From contig CANXME010000532.1 of the NCBI GenBank assembly GCA_948144175.1, positions 2,235,001 to 2,299,000 of the forward strand: a stretch of DNA of 64,000 nt, written 5' to 3'. Both the position numbers and the translations under genes were made by a program. Below are positions 52,822 to 63,935 of this stretch, one piece after another. Positions within the stretch are counted from its first letter, which is position 1. Each line of letters starts with the position of its first letter. The notes under the pieces were generated by a model. It had not been told where the DNA came from. It did not search any database and saw only the letters and a program-made list of their open reading frames with translations. The stretch comes from Closterium sp. NIES-65 (lineage: Eukaryota > Streptophyta > Zygnematophyceae > Desmidiales > Closteriaceae).

Positions 52822-54332
52822 TGTCAGAATATTATGCTCTAGCTTGTAGTGGGGTGCTCTATAGCGAGTACAACCCTTCTAGGGTTTGCTATTTGTATCC
52901 TCATTCTTGCTAGTGCAGCCCTCTTCTTCCTTCTAAACTTTCTCATGCTATCAGAGCAGGTCGATCCCCTTGGATCGATCCTGTGGGTGGGCTTAACACC
53001 TCCCTGCTTCCGCTGCAACTACTACCACTACACTCGGTGCCGCACGCCCCGTGGCGTGTGGCAGTTTTCTTCCCGCCGTGCGCCCCGAGGCGCGCGGCGG
53101 TTTTCTTCCCGCCGTGCGCCCTGAGGCGCGCGGCGGTTTTCTGCCCGCCGTGCGCCCCGAGGCGCGCGGCGGTTCTCTGCCCGCTGTGCGCCCCGAGGCG
53201 CGTGGCGGGCTTTGGCCCCGTCAACCGGCGCTTCGCCCTCGGGAGGCGCCGCGACGAGCGACGGGGACCCGTTCGTCGCCCCCCGTCGCCCGTCGTGGCC
53301 TGCACGCGGCCCGTATAGGCAGCGGGCGGCCCGTACGGGCTGCGCCAGGCCAGCGCGCGACCCGTACGGACTGCGCCAGGCCAGCGTGCGACCCGTACGG
53401 GCTGCGCCAGGCCCGCGCACCACCCGTACGGGCTGCGCCAGGCCCGCGCGCGGCCTGTACGTGCGGCGCCAGGCCCGCGCGCGGCTCGGGCCGCCTGCGC
53501 GCGGCTCGGGCGACCCTACCTGCGGCCCTGGCCTCGACCCCGTCGCCCTACCTATTGCTCGGGCCCGTCGCCCTACCTACGGCACCGCCTCCCCCCCCCC
53601 CCCCCCCCCTTTTCCCGTCGCCCGTCACGGCTCCTTCGGGGGGTGGCGGATGTGTACTATTCCCTGCTCCTCCTCCTCCTCCGTCTCCCTGTGCTGCAGC
53701 TGCCGCTGAGGGGGGGTGGACTTGTTGGAGCCGGTGGAGTGGTACTAAGGGGGGGTGAAGGGGGAGTGGAGCTAGGGGTGTAGCAACGGGTGTGTGTCAG
53801 GGGGAGTGGGATCGTTTGGGAAGCTGAATAAAGGTTGCCGTCGTGTCGCCAACAGCACCTGTATTCCGGGGAATTGCTCCGGTAGCCCAGTCGTAGCCAC
53901 CGCCCGTGGGTCCGTTGCTCGTCTGCCGCTACTTTAGCCGCGGGGCCAGTTACTCCAGTATTCCGGAGCGTTGTTCCGGTAGCCGCTGTGCCAGTGTGCC
54001 TCCTGTTGCCCGTGTGTCTGTAGCTTCAGCCGTCGCCTCCTATCTCCTCTCCTCTCACTCTCTCTCCTCCTCCTCACTTGCCAGTTGTGACTACCACTAG
54101 CTTTGCTCATAATTGTGAACTTAAACTATTGCTTCCTTAACTTGTGCTCAGAATGTGTGGTGACATTGTGATCCACCCTGGGCTTGTACTGCTTTGCTTG
54201 CTCTGCTGATTACACCCCACTTCGGCTATGGGGGTGTGTCAGAATATTATGCTCTAGCCTGTAGTGGGGTGCTCTATAGCGAGTACAACCCTTCAAGGGT
54301 TTGCTATTTGTATCCTCATTCTTGCTAGTGCA
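52822..54332 (+). mobile_element. Element D (1511 bp), non-coding short-LTR copia derivative
   Basis: 96-bp LTRs at 52822-52917 and 54237-54332 run TGTCAGAATATT...CTAGTGCA, flanked by GACGT (52817-52821, 54333-54337). Removing D rejoins element E's RNase H (SYV|DPDHVGD). A primer-like site TGCTATCAGAGC (one mismatch) starts at 52946, 28 bp after the LTR end. The inside holds the leader repeats and the conserved tail (GTGATCCACCCTGGGCTTG, CTATGGGGGTG) of the B family but no Gag or Pol, so it is a large internal deletion derivative that moved in trans. The LTRs differ at two positions. Confidence 0.9.
53050..53215 (+). repeat. 36-bp tandem repeat in element D leader
   Basis: About four and a half units that in one frame read FLPAVRPEARGG. 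A second array of about 32 bp (CCCGTACGGGCTGCGCCAGG) follows at about 53310-53470, then a poly-C run at about 53588-53609. The open reading of 235 codons is repeat-derived and matches no protein I know. Confidence 0.85.
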
Positions 54333-57300
54333 GACGTAGCTGATTAATTTAGTCGGTGTAGTTGTGTTCTTTTAGTAGGTTAGGCCGATCGTTGAGGTAC
54401 TGACGAAGTAGTGGAGAGCGCGGTCGAGCTCCGCCAGGTGTTCTGCTTCAGGTCTTTTGAGGTAGGTGGCGAGCTGGCTTGCGGAGTAGAATAGATCTGG
54501 GCGGGAGGTGACGGCTGTGAAGAGAAGGCTGCCCAGCTTTCTCTGGTAGTCGCGTATCCCGACGGATTTGAGTAGAGAGGGTCCTTCCTTGAGGTTTCTT
54601 GTCGTGTAGCGGTAGGGCGTAGAGATGGTGGTAGGTGTGAGCGCGAAGCGTTTGGCGATGGTGTCGGTGTACTTAGCGGCGTTGAGGTAGATCGCGCCTT
54701 CTTCTTCCCGAATGTTCAAGCCGAGGTACTGTGTGACGGTAGAGGAGACCGTAAGTGTGAGGTCCCTCTGAAGCTCCCCTTCGAACCAGGTGGTGATGTC
54801 GTCAGTAGAGCCGATGTAGAGTAGGTTGTCTACGTAGACGATCAACAGAATGTAGTCGGTGTCTTTAGTGAGTCGGTACATTCCTTGGTCGTGAGGTAGT
54901 TGGCGGAATCCGATGCGAGTGAGGCGATCGTATAGGTACTGTTGCCATAGCCGCGGAGCTTGCTTGATCCCGTAAAGTGATTTCAGTAGTTGATAGACTT
55001 GGTTAGGTTCCCCGTTGGTACCGTGTGGGAGCTCGACGAAGATTTCCGCGTCGACGGGTGCGTAGAGGAACGCGTTGGCGACATCGATTTGCCGTAGCTT
55101 CCTTTTCTTCATGGCGGTGATCGCGAGGAGGATTCGAAGTGAGGTATGTCGGCTGACCGGGGCGAATGTCTCGGTGAAGTCCCGTACGTGCTCCTGATCG
55201 AATCCACGCACAACCCAGCGTGCTTTGAACTTCTCAATTGTGCCGTCTGCTTTTGTTTTAACGCGGAAGACCCATTTCCCGGTGAGAATGGTCTTGTTCC
55301 TTGCCACGCTGATGGGGACAACTTTCCAGGTGTTCCGTTCCTCCAACGCTTTTAACTCTCTGTCCATGACTTCACGCCATTTTTCCCTGTGTTCCCCCCC
55401 CAGAGCCTGCTGAACCGTTGCAGGCTCCTTAGGGAGAGTGTTGCCATGGACTGCGGTGACGAGTCCGAGAATCTGCAGTCCAGTCTGTGAGTAGCGGGGA
55501 AGAGTTGCGTCCTCGGGATAAGTTGCTTCATCTCCCGCTTCTGGATCGGGTATGAAATTCGGTCCTATTCGTTCTTCTTCGTTGGTGTTGACCGTCGCAG
55601 GTGTTACGTAACCGTTGTCGGCAAAGTGGTAGAAGGTTTCGGCGTTGGCGCTTTCGCGAGGGTTGTCTTCGTCCATGGGAACGTTTACGGAGCAAAACGG
55701 GAGAGGTCTGGCTTCTTCTGATGCGTTGTCCACATTCTGCTCGTCCCAGTCTGCTTCGTCCGCTGCTGAGGCGAAGGCTCGGTCACCACGAAGACCACCT
55801 GTGGGATCTTCATTTCCTTGCAAGTTGGCAAGGTACGTCCGGAGCGTGAGCCATTCGTAGAAAATTACGTCACGTGCTGCTAATGTTTCCTTGGAGTGGA
55901 CGTCGAAGATTTTCCACGCGTGGTAGTTCTTTTCGATGCCCAGGTGTAGTCCCCACTGTGCTCGTTGCGAAAATCGGCACGCTCGCGCTTCTGGGGGTCG
56001 GTACTGTACCATGCACCTGAAAACTCGTAACATTTTTGTGCTGCCCTGTTTCCCTGTCCATAGCAGATGCGGTGACGCGTTGTTCGGAAGTGAAGACGAC
56101 GACAGCAAATTGTGCAGCATGACAGCGTGGTCCATTGCTGCAGGCCATTGGTGGCTGGGTAGCCGCATGCCACGTAACAGTTTGCGCATGGTGTTCTGCA
56201 AGGTCCTGTTCATTCTTTCTGCTACTCCTTGCTGCTGATGGGCGTAGGGAAGGGAGATGAGCTGCTTGATTCCCCTTTCCGCCAGGTACTGCTTGAATCG
56301 CTGAGAAGTGTACTCTCCCCCTCCATCTGTCTAGAAGCTTTTCAGTTGTACGCCCGACTCTCTCTCTACTACTGGTAGCCAGGCAACGAAGGCTGCGAGT
56401 GCCATGTCGCGGCTAGGTAGGTTTAGGTGCCAGACGTAACGGGTGGCGGCGTCGATGGAGGTGATCGTGTAGTTGTATGTGACTTGTCCTGGTTCCCGAT
56501 TGAACAGGATATCGCTGTACACCTTCTCGAGTGGTGCGTACGAGGGAGCGCTTGGGTTGTGATGTGACGCGAATGGTCGATGCGGTAAATCGCCTTCAGG
56601 GCAGGTGAAGCACGTTCCTCGTGCTCGTTGAAGTTCTCGTCCGTCGAGTAGTAGTAATGAGTCCTTGTTAAGGACTCCTGCTCTTATTGTGTTGTTTAAC
56701 ACAGTGTTGCTTGGGTGTCCCATGCGTGCGTGCCAGATGTCTTCGGAGGCGCGGTGTCCGGGTGAGCGTTGATACGCCTCGGAGTTGGAGTAGAAGCTGG
56801 CGGTGAAGTTTGTGCTTCTATGGACTTCCCGTTGAGTCGGATTCAGCTGTTGTGTGGGTGTTGGTGGTGCTTCGTTAACGAGGACTGGTGTCGTTGTTCC
56901 TGCTACTGCCGATGATGTCTCCGCTGCTGCCGATGTTGTCACTGCTGCTGCCGATGATGTCTCTGCTACTGCTGATGTTGTCACTGCTGCTGCCGATGAT
57001 GTCTCTGCTGCTGCCGATGTTGTCACTGCTGCTGCCGATGATGTCTCTGCTGCTGCGGAAGTTGTTGCTGCTGCTGCCGAATGGTGTGTTGTTACTAACG
57101 CACGTGTTCGTTCTGCTTCAGGAATGGTATGTGAATACCAGAAGCCTTCCGGACTGAAGTCGGGGTCGAGATCCGGCGGGTGCGTCCAAGATGTGAAGGT
57201 GACCATCCCGTCACTGTCTGCGGTGCCCAGGTCTGGGACGAAATCGAGAATGAAGACATTGTTCTTCAGGACCGCCTTTCCGATGTAGAGGCCGCCCTTC

Positions 57301-58485
57301 CCGTGGCACAACTTGAACTCCTGGGTGGTACTGTCCGCTTCCAGATGTATGCCTTTCGCCATCAACTGACTGACGCTCAGTAAGTTGTAGCCAAGTCCTT
57401 CTGCTATTAGGACTTTGGACATTTGCAGTATGACATTCGTCTCTCGTGACTGAAGTTGCACTACTCCTTGTCGTCGTGTGCGCAGGTTCTAATTATTGGC
57501 GACGGTGATGATGACTTCTCGTTGAAGTTGGTGCTCGCGTTGAAGGAAACGTCCTGAAGAGCACATGTGTTGTCCGCAGCAACTGTCCAAGAACCATGTA
57601 TCCTTCCCGGACGGCTCGCTTTGGGCGATGGCGGCGTACGTCGGGTTTGGTTGAAGTGACTCGCGGCGAGGCGTGCTGTTGTCGAGTTGTTCTTCTGGTG
57701 AGTAATATGGTGGTGACTCAGTTACGCAGGAGTCACTCAGCCTTGCCATGCATCTGACGATGTTTCTTGTTCCTTTCGCAGGTTGTCCCGTTGATGTTGT
57801 TGAGACGTGTACTGAAGTTGTCGGATTTGCTTGCGTTGAGGCGACTTGACTGCTTGAAGGGCGAAGTTGGCGTTGTCGATTTGGGCAGTGCGTACGAGGA
57901 TGCCCTGAAGTCTTGCAGAGGTGGCAGAACGGAGGTATGATTTTCGGTCGATTGTTGTTGTTGTGGCGGCGTTGAATGTGAAACGCGAAATTCGGGCACT
58001 GACACCTTTCTCTTGTGTCCTTCTTCTTGCAGGTCCATGTCTTGCTGTTCGGCGTGGATTTCAGCGCAAAGTGCTGCTTCAGAGATTTCCCGTGGGCTCG
58101 TAGTATGGCGCGAGTGGAGCGCCGGTGAGGACCAAGACCGCCGATGACAACCGTGACGAAGGCGTCCTCTGAAATCGATCCTCCACATCGAAGAAGCTTA
58201 TCGCGCAGCTCGCGGCAGCGACTGATATACGCCATTCCCTTTTCGCCTGGTTTCATTTCAATTGTAGTTAGCTGCGCCATCAACCAACTTTGGTTTACGC
58301 TGTCTGTTGCTTGATACAGGCTCTTCAAGTGATTGTACGCGAGCTCCGCGGAGTTGCCGTAGCCTCGGTAAGACCGTATGTTTTGTTGTTGAGTTGGAGT
58401 GATGTTCCTCAGTAGTATTGTGTACTCCATCATTGATTGATAGGTGTACTGCTGCTTCTCATACTGTGTGCCATTTGTTGGGTAT

Positions 58486-58608
58486 TGTCAAATCATAATG
58501 TTGTGTAGGCTGTAGTGGGGTAGCCTGTATGGGGTACACATTTCTAGGGCTGCATATTTGTACCACATTCCATTCCTTAGTGCATTCATTCTCGTTTCAG
58601 TTTTCTCA
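58486..58608 (+). repeat. 5' LTR of element F (123 bp)
   Basis: Carries the clade core GGCTGTAGTGGGGTAGCC and GGGGTACACA. Inferred from family similarity and the adjacent primer site, since the partner LTR is not in the window. Confidence 0.75.
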
Positions 58609-58739
58609 TGGTATCGAGCAGGTTCCCTCGTGGGAACTGTGCCCAGGGCCCACCAAGTGGAAAGTTTATTTTCCTGCCCGGAGCGCGCTCAGCCCGAGTC
58701 GCGCTCCCCTCTCTGACTTCGTCGAGCTGCCCTAGCGGC

Positions 58740-59480
58740 TACGTCGCGCCGCCTTAGCGGCCCCTGATTCGTCGCCCTACCTACGGCCCCGGCCCCATCG
58801 CCCTACCTGCGCCCCGGCCCCGTCGCCCTACGTGGGCCGCGGCCCCGTCGCCCTACCTGCGACCCCGGTCCCGTCGCCCCACCTACGACCCCGGTCCTGT
58901 CGCCATACCTGCGGCCCCTGCCCCGACCCCGTCAACCTACCTGCGCTCTGGCCCCGACCCCGTCGCCCTACCTGCGCCCTGGCCCCGTCGCCCTACCTGC
59001 GACCCCGGCCCCGTTGACCCACCTGCGACCCCGGCCCCGTCGCCATACCTGCGGCCCCTGCCCTGGCCCCGTCGCCCTACCTGCGCCCTGGCCCCGGCCC
59101 CGTCGCCCTACCTGCGCCCCAGCGCCGTCGCCCTACATGCGACCCCGGCCCCGTAGCCCCACCTGCGACCCCGGCCCCGTCGCCATACCTGCGGCCTCGG
59201 CCCCGGCCCCGTCGCCCTACCTGCGCCCCGGCCCCGTCGCCCTACCTGCATACCGGCCCCGTCGCCCTGCCTAAGGCCCGGCCCCGCCGCCCTACCAGCG
59301 GCCCCGCCGCCCTACGTGCAGTCCCGCCGCCATACCTGCGGCCCCGCCGCCCTACCTGCGGCCCCGCCGCCCTACCTAGGGCCCCGCCGCCTTACCTGCG
59401 GCCCCGCCGCCCTACCAGCGGCCCCGCCGCCCTACCTGCGGCCCCGGCGCACTACCTGTGGTCCCGGCCCCGTCTCCTAC
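58740..59480 (+). repeat. GC-rich tandem-repeat leader of element F
   Basis: Irregular units on CCCCGTCGCCCTACCTGCG, later CCTACCTGCGGCCCCGCCG. They translate as YLRPRPRRPT-like repeats with no domain. Same position as the leaders of A, B and D but a different unit. Confidence 0.85.
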
Positions 59481-59686
59481 CACCCGAGCCGCCCGAGTAG
59501 CCGAGGAGCCGAGCCGTGGGTGCCGCTGAGCCGCAGTTGCTGCCGAGCCACCCGAATCACCCGAGCCGCCGTGTTGCCAAGCTCCTGTGCTGCCGAGCTG
59601 CCCGAACCGCCCTGTCTGGTAAGAGCAGCGCCTCTTTCACTGCACTGCTTCTACTGTACTGCTAGCGCTGCTAGTCTACTGCTATC

Positions 59687-59911
59687 ATGGCTACCCCCAG
59701 TGTTCTCGCTTTTGAAGCAGAGGGTCCGGCCATTGACTTTGACGTCTGGGTAGATGACCTGCAGCTTTTCCTACAATGCGATAGGGCAGACGGTCTCTCC
59801 CTCTTTGACCTCACCTCTGGTGCCTCTCCTGCCTTTGCTGCCGATGCCGACGCCATTGTTTGCTCGCACTGGGCCACTCGAGATGCTGCTGCACGTCTTG
59901 CTGTGCGTCGC
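59687..59911 (+). pseudogene. Element F Gag N-terminus, cut by element G
   Basis: MATPSVLAFEAEGPAIDFD then VWVDDLQLFLQ matches the start of element B Gag (MASPPVLAFDAEG...WLDDLHLFLQ). The frame reaches LAVRR and is then interrupted by the G LTR at 59912; the TGA read there belongs to G. Confidence 0.85.
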
Positions 59912-60022
59912 TGAGAAAATATGAACGAGAATGAAATGACTATGAACGAAGTGAGTACAAATAGGAAACCCTAATTTGGGTTGTACCCCCTATGGGATAC
60001 CCCACTATAGCCTACAGAAACA
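59912..60022 (-). repeat. 3' LTR remnant of element G (111 bp)
   Basis: On the minus strand reads TGTTTCTGTAGGCTATAGTGGGG...TTCTCA. The first ~15-20 bases typical of the family (TGTCAAA...) are missing, and a pyrimidine-rich pol sequence takes the place of the purine tract, so the deletion junction lies inside the LTR. Confidence 0.75.
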
Positions 60023-63000
60023 GGAGGGGGAACAGCGTCAACGTAGGTGCCTGTGGACTTCCAGGAAGCCATCTCTGCATCCATAGCTGCCTGCCACTGA
60101 GAGGAGTAGGGACCCTCTATCGCCTCCGCGTAAGAGCGCGGAGTCGGGATGTCTGGTGCATCCGGGTCTCCCTCAGGGGCTAGCAGTACAGACGCGAGAT
60201 GAGGTGAAGCGGCGGCCAGACACTGGAACTCCTCCTGTCTGTCCTCAAGGACGTCCGTGCTAAGGGCACACTCACCCCCGACGGACGGAGGACAGGCAGA
60301 CTCAGACTCAGCGACAAGACTGGCAGCGTAGTCTAGACGACAGTGCGCAGCAAAGTCGACAAGCTCAGTGACAAGGGCAGACGCAGCAGACGACTCGAAG
60401 GAAGGGTCAGTGACAGCAGTAGCAAGGAGACGCGTGACAGTAGGACTGGCAGCACGAAGAGAGTCCGACACCGGGTCGGCAAGAGCAGGAAGAGAGGAAG
60501 CAGGAGGAGAAGGCAAAGGGGCACGCAGAGGAGCAGTGGACGGACGCAGTGACATCCGGTGCGTGCCAGGGACAGGAGGAGGACGCGACCCGCGACCACT
60601 AGCGCGCGCAGTACGAACAGGCGACGCAGGACGAGACGCAGGCTCACGACGCTCAGTAAGACCTCCAGTCGGACCAGCGTAGGGAGAAGGAGCAGGCAAA
60701 GGGGAGGCAGGCTGTAGCGGTGGCTGTGACTGGACAGGCGGCGGACCCTCTAAGGGAGGAGGAGGAGGACCAGGAGAAGGTGTAAGACCAAGAACCTGCT
60801 GCAGGAGCGGAACGAAGTACGGTCGGGGCCGCGCGGCGACGCCAGAAACAGCAGGGACAGGACTAGTACCCCCAGCAGGAGTACCCGCTCCAGCAGCACC
60901 TCCAGCAGCACCTCCAGTAGCTCCAGAACCTCCAGTAGCACCACCAGGAGCACTGACAGGCGGACCTCCAGCGGCAGTCCCAGTGCCAACACCCTCAGCA
61001 GCACCAGCTCCAGGAGAAACCGCAGACCCAGCAGCTCCAGTACTCCCAAGACGAGCACCTCCGGGACCCGCGGCAGTGGCACCCTCTGCAGGCGAAGAAA
61101 CTCCAGCACCAGCAGCACGCCTCCAGCGCCTAGCAAACCACTCACGCAGCTCCTGTGGGGAGAGTGGCTCACGGCGAGACGAAGCACCTCCAGGCACAGC
61201 ACTCCCAAGCTCAGCACCCCCAATCTCAGCACCTCCAGGCTCACCACCCCCAGACTCCGCACCCCCAGACTCTGCAGTCCCAGGCTCAGTACCCCCAGGC
61301 TCAGCACCCCCAGGCTCAGCACCCCCAGACTCCGCACCCCCAGGCTCAGCACCCCCAGGCTCAGCACCCCCAAACTCCGCACCCCCAGGCTCAGCACCCC
61401 CAGGCCCAGCACCCCCAGGCTCAGCACCCGCAGCAGCACCAGAGTCACCAGTGACCTCGACAGGCTCGACCGCGTCTACCTGGGACACACCTGAAGGGGC
61501 AGGACCCTGAGGGGGTAGGGGGTCTACCGGGGGGGGACCTGGTACCAAGAAGAGCGGGGGCGGGGGAGGGACGGAGTGCGGTAGGGGAAGAGGCGGTAGT
61601 AGGGTACCGACTCGTCGAACGTGACGTCCTGGGAGGACAGAACACGTCGAGAGGTGGGGTGGTAGAACTGCCACCCAGGGGCGTCGGGGGGGAACCCCAG
61701 GAAGACGCAGGGAGAAGCGCGAGGGGACAGCTTGTCCGCAGACAGGTCGCGGACAAACGCCCGAGATCCCCAGACCCGGAACGCCGACGCATCGCCAACC
61801 TTCCCCGTCCACAGCAGGGCTGGGGAGGTCTCCGGCCTGGAGACCCTGGGGTGGAGGTTGATCTGATGCGCTGCGTACCTGACCGCAAACGGCCACAGAA
61901 AATGGGGGGCAGCCGCATGCATCATGGACGTACGGGCGACGTCCATGACCATGCCAATGCGGCGCTCAGCAATCCCATTTTGCTGCGGAGAGTCCGGAAG
62001 CGTGAAGGACTGGCGGATGCCTCGCGCACGATAGTAGGTACGTAGAAGGGTAGAGGAGAACTCTCCGCCTCTGTCCGAATGTAGATGCAACACAGGAAAG
62101 TCGGAGCCAAAGCTCTGCCTGAGCTGAAGACGAGCTGCGCGGATCCAGTCAATCAGCACCCCAGTGACCTCACCCTTGCTGCGCAAGGGGAAGACTGTGG
62201 TGTAACGCGAGTAGTCGTCAACAACGAGCAGGAAGTAGCGCTCCTGACCCTGTCCAAGGACGCGGGCTGGGCCCCACACGTCCATGTGAAGCGTCTGCAA
62301 CGGGGCCTCTGTCGGAGGAAACTGGGAGGAGTGAGGGGCAGCACGCTGGCGCCCCTCGACATAGGGAACACAGGCAGGGCCAGGGCCCTGAGGAAGGGGA
62401 GGGAGGGACCGGGGAAGACCAGACACAAGAAGACGGGAGGCCATACCTCTGAGCCGAAGCAGAGAGGGGTGGCCAAGGCGGTGGTGCCAGAGGAGGGTCT
62501 CGTGAGACAGACGACGACACGAACAGGGGGCAGACTCAGGGCCAGACCTGGACGCTGCAGCAAACACCTGACCAGACGAAGGGACCCTACCAGACTCAGT
62601 ACCTGGAGGAGAAGCAGTGGTCAGTGTGTACAGGCTCGACCCCGGCCGACGTGTAAACGTAGCCAGGTGGCGACCTGTGCTAGCCTCCGTGCAGTGTGTC
62701 ACCCGCTGACGAGCAGGAGTGAACTGGTGGACACCCACATCCTGTAGGTCAGCACCACTCACCAGGTTCGTCGAGAACGAGGGGAGGTAGAGACCAGACA
62801 GGGTGCCAGAGGGGGCCGCCGGACACGGAAGGACCGTGGAGAAGCGAGACAGGACAGGCCCTCCAGAGGGGTCAGCCAGGGACACCGCAACCGGCCGACT
62901 CAGCGGCGTGAGAGTGGTGCGGTCCCGAAAGAAGGAGCGAGACGCTCCAGAGTCAAGGGTGAAGGTGTGAGAGGCCGAAGCCGACACAGTACCTGAGAGG

Positions 63001-63436
63001 GCAGACTCACCAGTACCTGAGAGCACAGACGCACTGGCACCTAGAGCAGCAGCCTCACGAGTACCTGACGCAGCAGTACCAATGCCCGGGTCGGGCGGGA
63101 AACACCGGTAACAGTCATCCTCATCACTACCAGTCACAACATACATAGCAGAAAGAATAGCATCAAAGTCAAGATCATAAATAGCTACACCAGCCCTAGA
63201 CAGCTCCCCCCAGCGGGGGATCTCAGCGGCCTTCGGAAACTGCTGAGGCCAGGCGTCGGTCAGGCGGCCAAAGCAGCGGCGGGCTGTGTGGGTGCCTCCA
63301 CACCTCTCCCCCGCACGGTCGCCGGTGCGAAGAACGTAGGGGCAGGGACCAAACGCACCACCACGCTGACGCTGCAAGTACCACTCACGGAGCTGCTAAG
63401 GGGCGGGGACGGTGCGAGAGCGCTGCTGCTGCTGTG

Positions 63437-63467
<31 letters not shown>

Positions 63468-63935
63468 CTGACCACCCCCAGAGCTGCTCCGCTGAGACGA
63501 GCCACCCCGACCCCCGCCGCCACCGCCACTCCCGCCTCCACTGCCACCCCCGTCTCCACCGCCACCGCCCCCAGCGGCACCCTCACCCCCGCCTCCTCCG
63601 CTACCTCCTCCGCCGCCACCTCCGCCTCCACCGCCTCCACCAGTACCTCCACTCCCGCCACCACCTCCACCGCCACCCCCACTCCCCCCGCCACCCCCAC
63701 CTCCCCCGCCACCGCCCCCTCTAGCTCCACCCGCTCCCTTGCCCCCTTTGCCCTTGCCATTGCGGCGTCTACCGCTGGGGGCAGACGCCGCACCGACCGA
63801 CTCAAAACCAGCGAGGTCGGCCGCAGCGGCAGAGGCGACAGAGGGCAGCAGGGGGGAAGGAGAACACCCCTCAAAAATAGGGGTGCGAGGGTCACCCCGA
63901 GAGGCCCCTACAGCGACGATGCTCTTCTCAGCCAC
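60023..63935 (-). pseudogene. Element G Gag C-terminus, protease, integrase, spacer and RT start
   Basis: From 63935: Gag end (KSIVAVGASRGDPRTP), a long Gly-rich stretch (about 63490-63730) and a Gln run. A TAG at about 63395 follows, then CPYVLRTGDRAGERCGGTHTARRC (CX13CX3HX4C), protease TFTLDSGASRSFF, integrase LLWHHRLGHPS (Gly for Cys), core HMDVWGPAR / LHLHSDRGGEF / PQQNGIAERR, and the WQFYHPTSRR segment. A frame shift in a C-run at about 61570 precedes the spacer of GGAEP/GGAES repeats (about 61190-61440) and the RT N-terminus (SQWQAAMDAEMASWKSTG), which ends at the deletion. Confidence 0.85.

Larger units (their letters stand above)
52310..58433 (-). pseudogene. Element E Gag-Pol, one frame with three stops, split by element D
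   Basis: Gag (58433 to about 57900) has AYISRCRELRDKLL and the zinc knuckle CHLCKTSGHPRTHC. The protease site reads FLDSCCGQH, with Cys replacing the Gly of DSG. A stop lies at 57489. Integrase HHCC (WHARMGHPS), a 14-residue Ser/Ala/Thr repeat (about 56905-57075), and a core with a TAG at about 56328 in the RTDGGGEY motif follow. RT has IDVANAFLY, LYGIKQAPRLW and YVDN in place of YVDD. A third stop lies at about 54369. RNase H (SSREAEYIAL, CDNQSAIRIA, MAADYLTKKLG) lies across element D and ends at 52310, inside the 3' LTR. Confidence 0.85.
51948..58485 (-). mobile_element. Ty1/copia element E, minus strand, 5' end cut by element F
   Basis: Holds a 3' LTR (right edge at 52331, left edge roughly 51948, uncertain), a purine tract AGGGGAG at about 52332-52338, RNase H, RT, integrase, protease and Gag in one minus-strand frame with three stops, and element D inside RNase H. 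At 58485 it is interrupted by F inside Gag, so its 5' LTR and primer site lie beyond the window. It is of a different copia lineage from A and B. Confidence 0.85.
58486..59911 (+). mobile_element. Ty1/copia element F, 5' part, nested in element E and split by G
   Basis: 5' LTR 58486-58608, TGTCAAATC...TTTCTCA. The primer site is TGGTATCGAGC (one base shorter than the initiator tRNA-Met type) at 58609. A GC-rich repeat leader is followed by the start of Gag at 59687. The element continues beyond element G outside the window, so no target duplication can be checked; the left five bases are GGTAT. Confidence 0.85.

Noticed and set aside
53588-53609. Poly-C run as a regulatory element
   Set aside because: Homopolymers of this length are prone to slippage and assembly error; no further evidence of function.
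53051-53758. 235-codon gene with FLPAVRPEARGG repeats
   Set aside because: Leader repeat of element D; other elements have unrelated repeats in the same place and no protein family matches.
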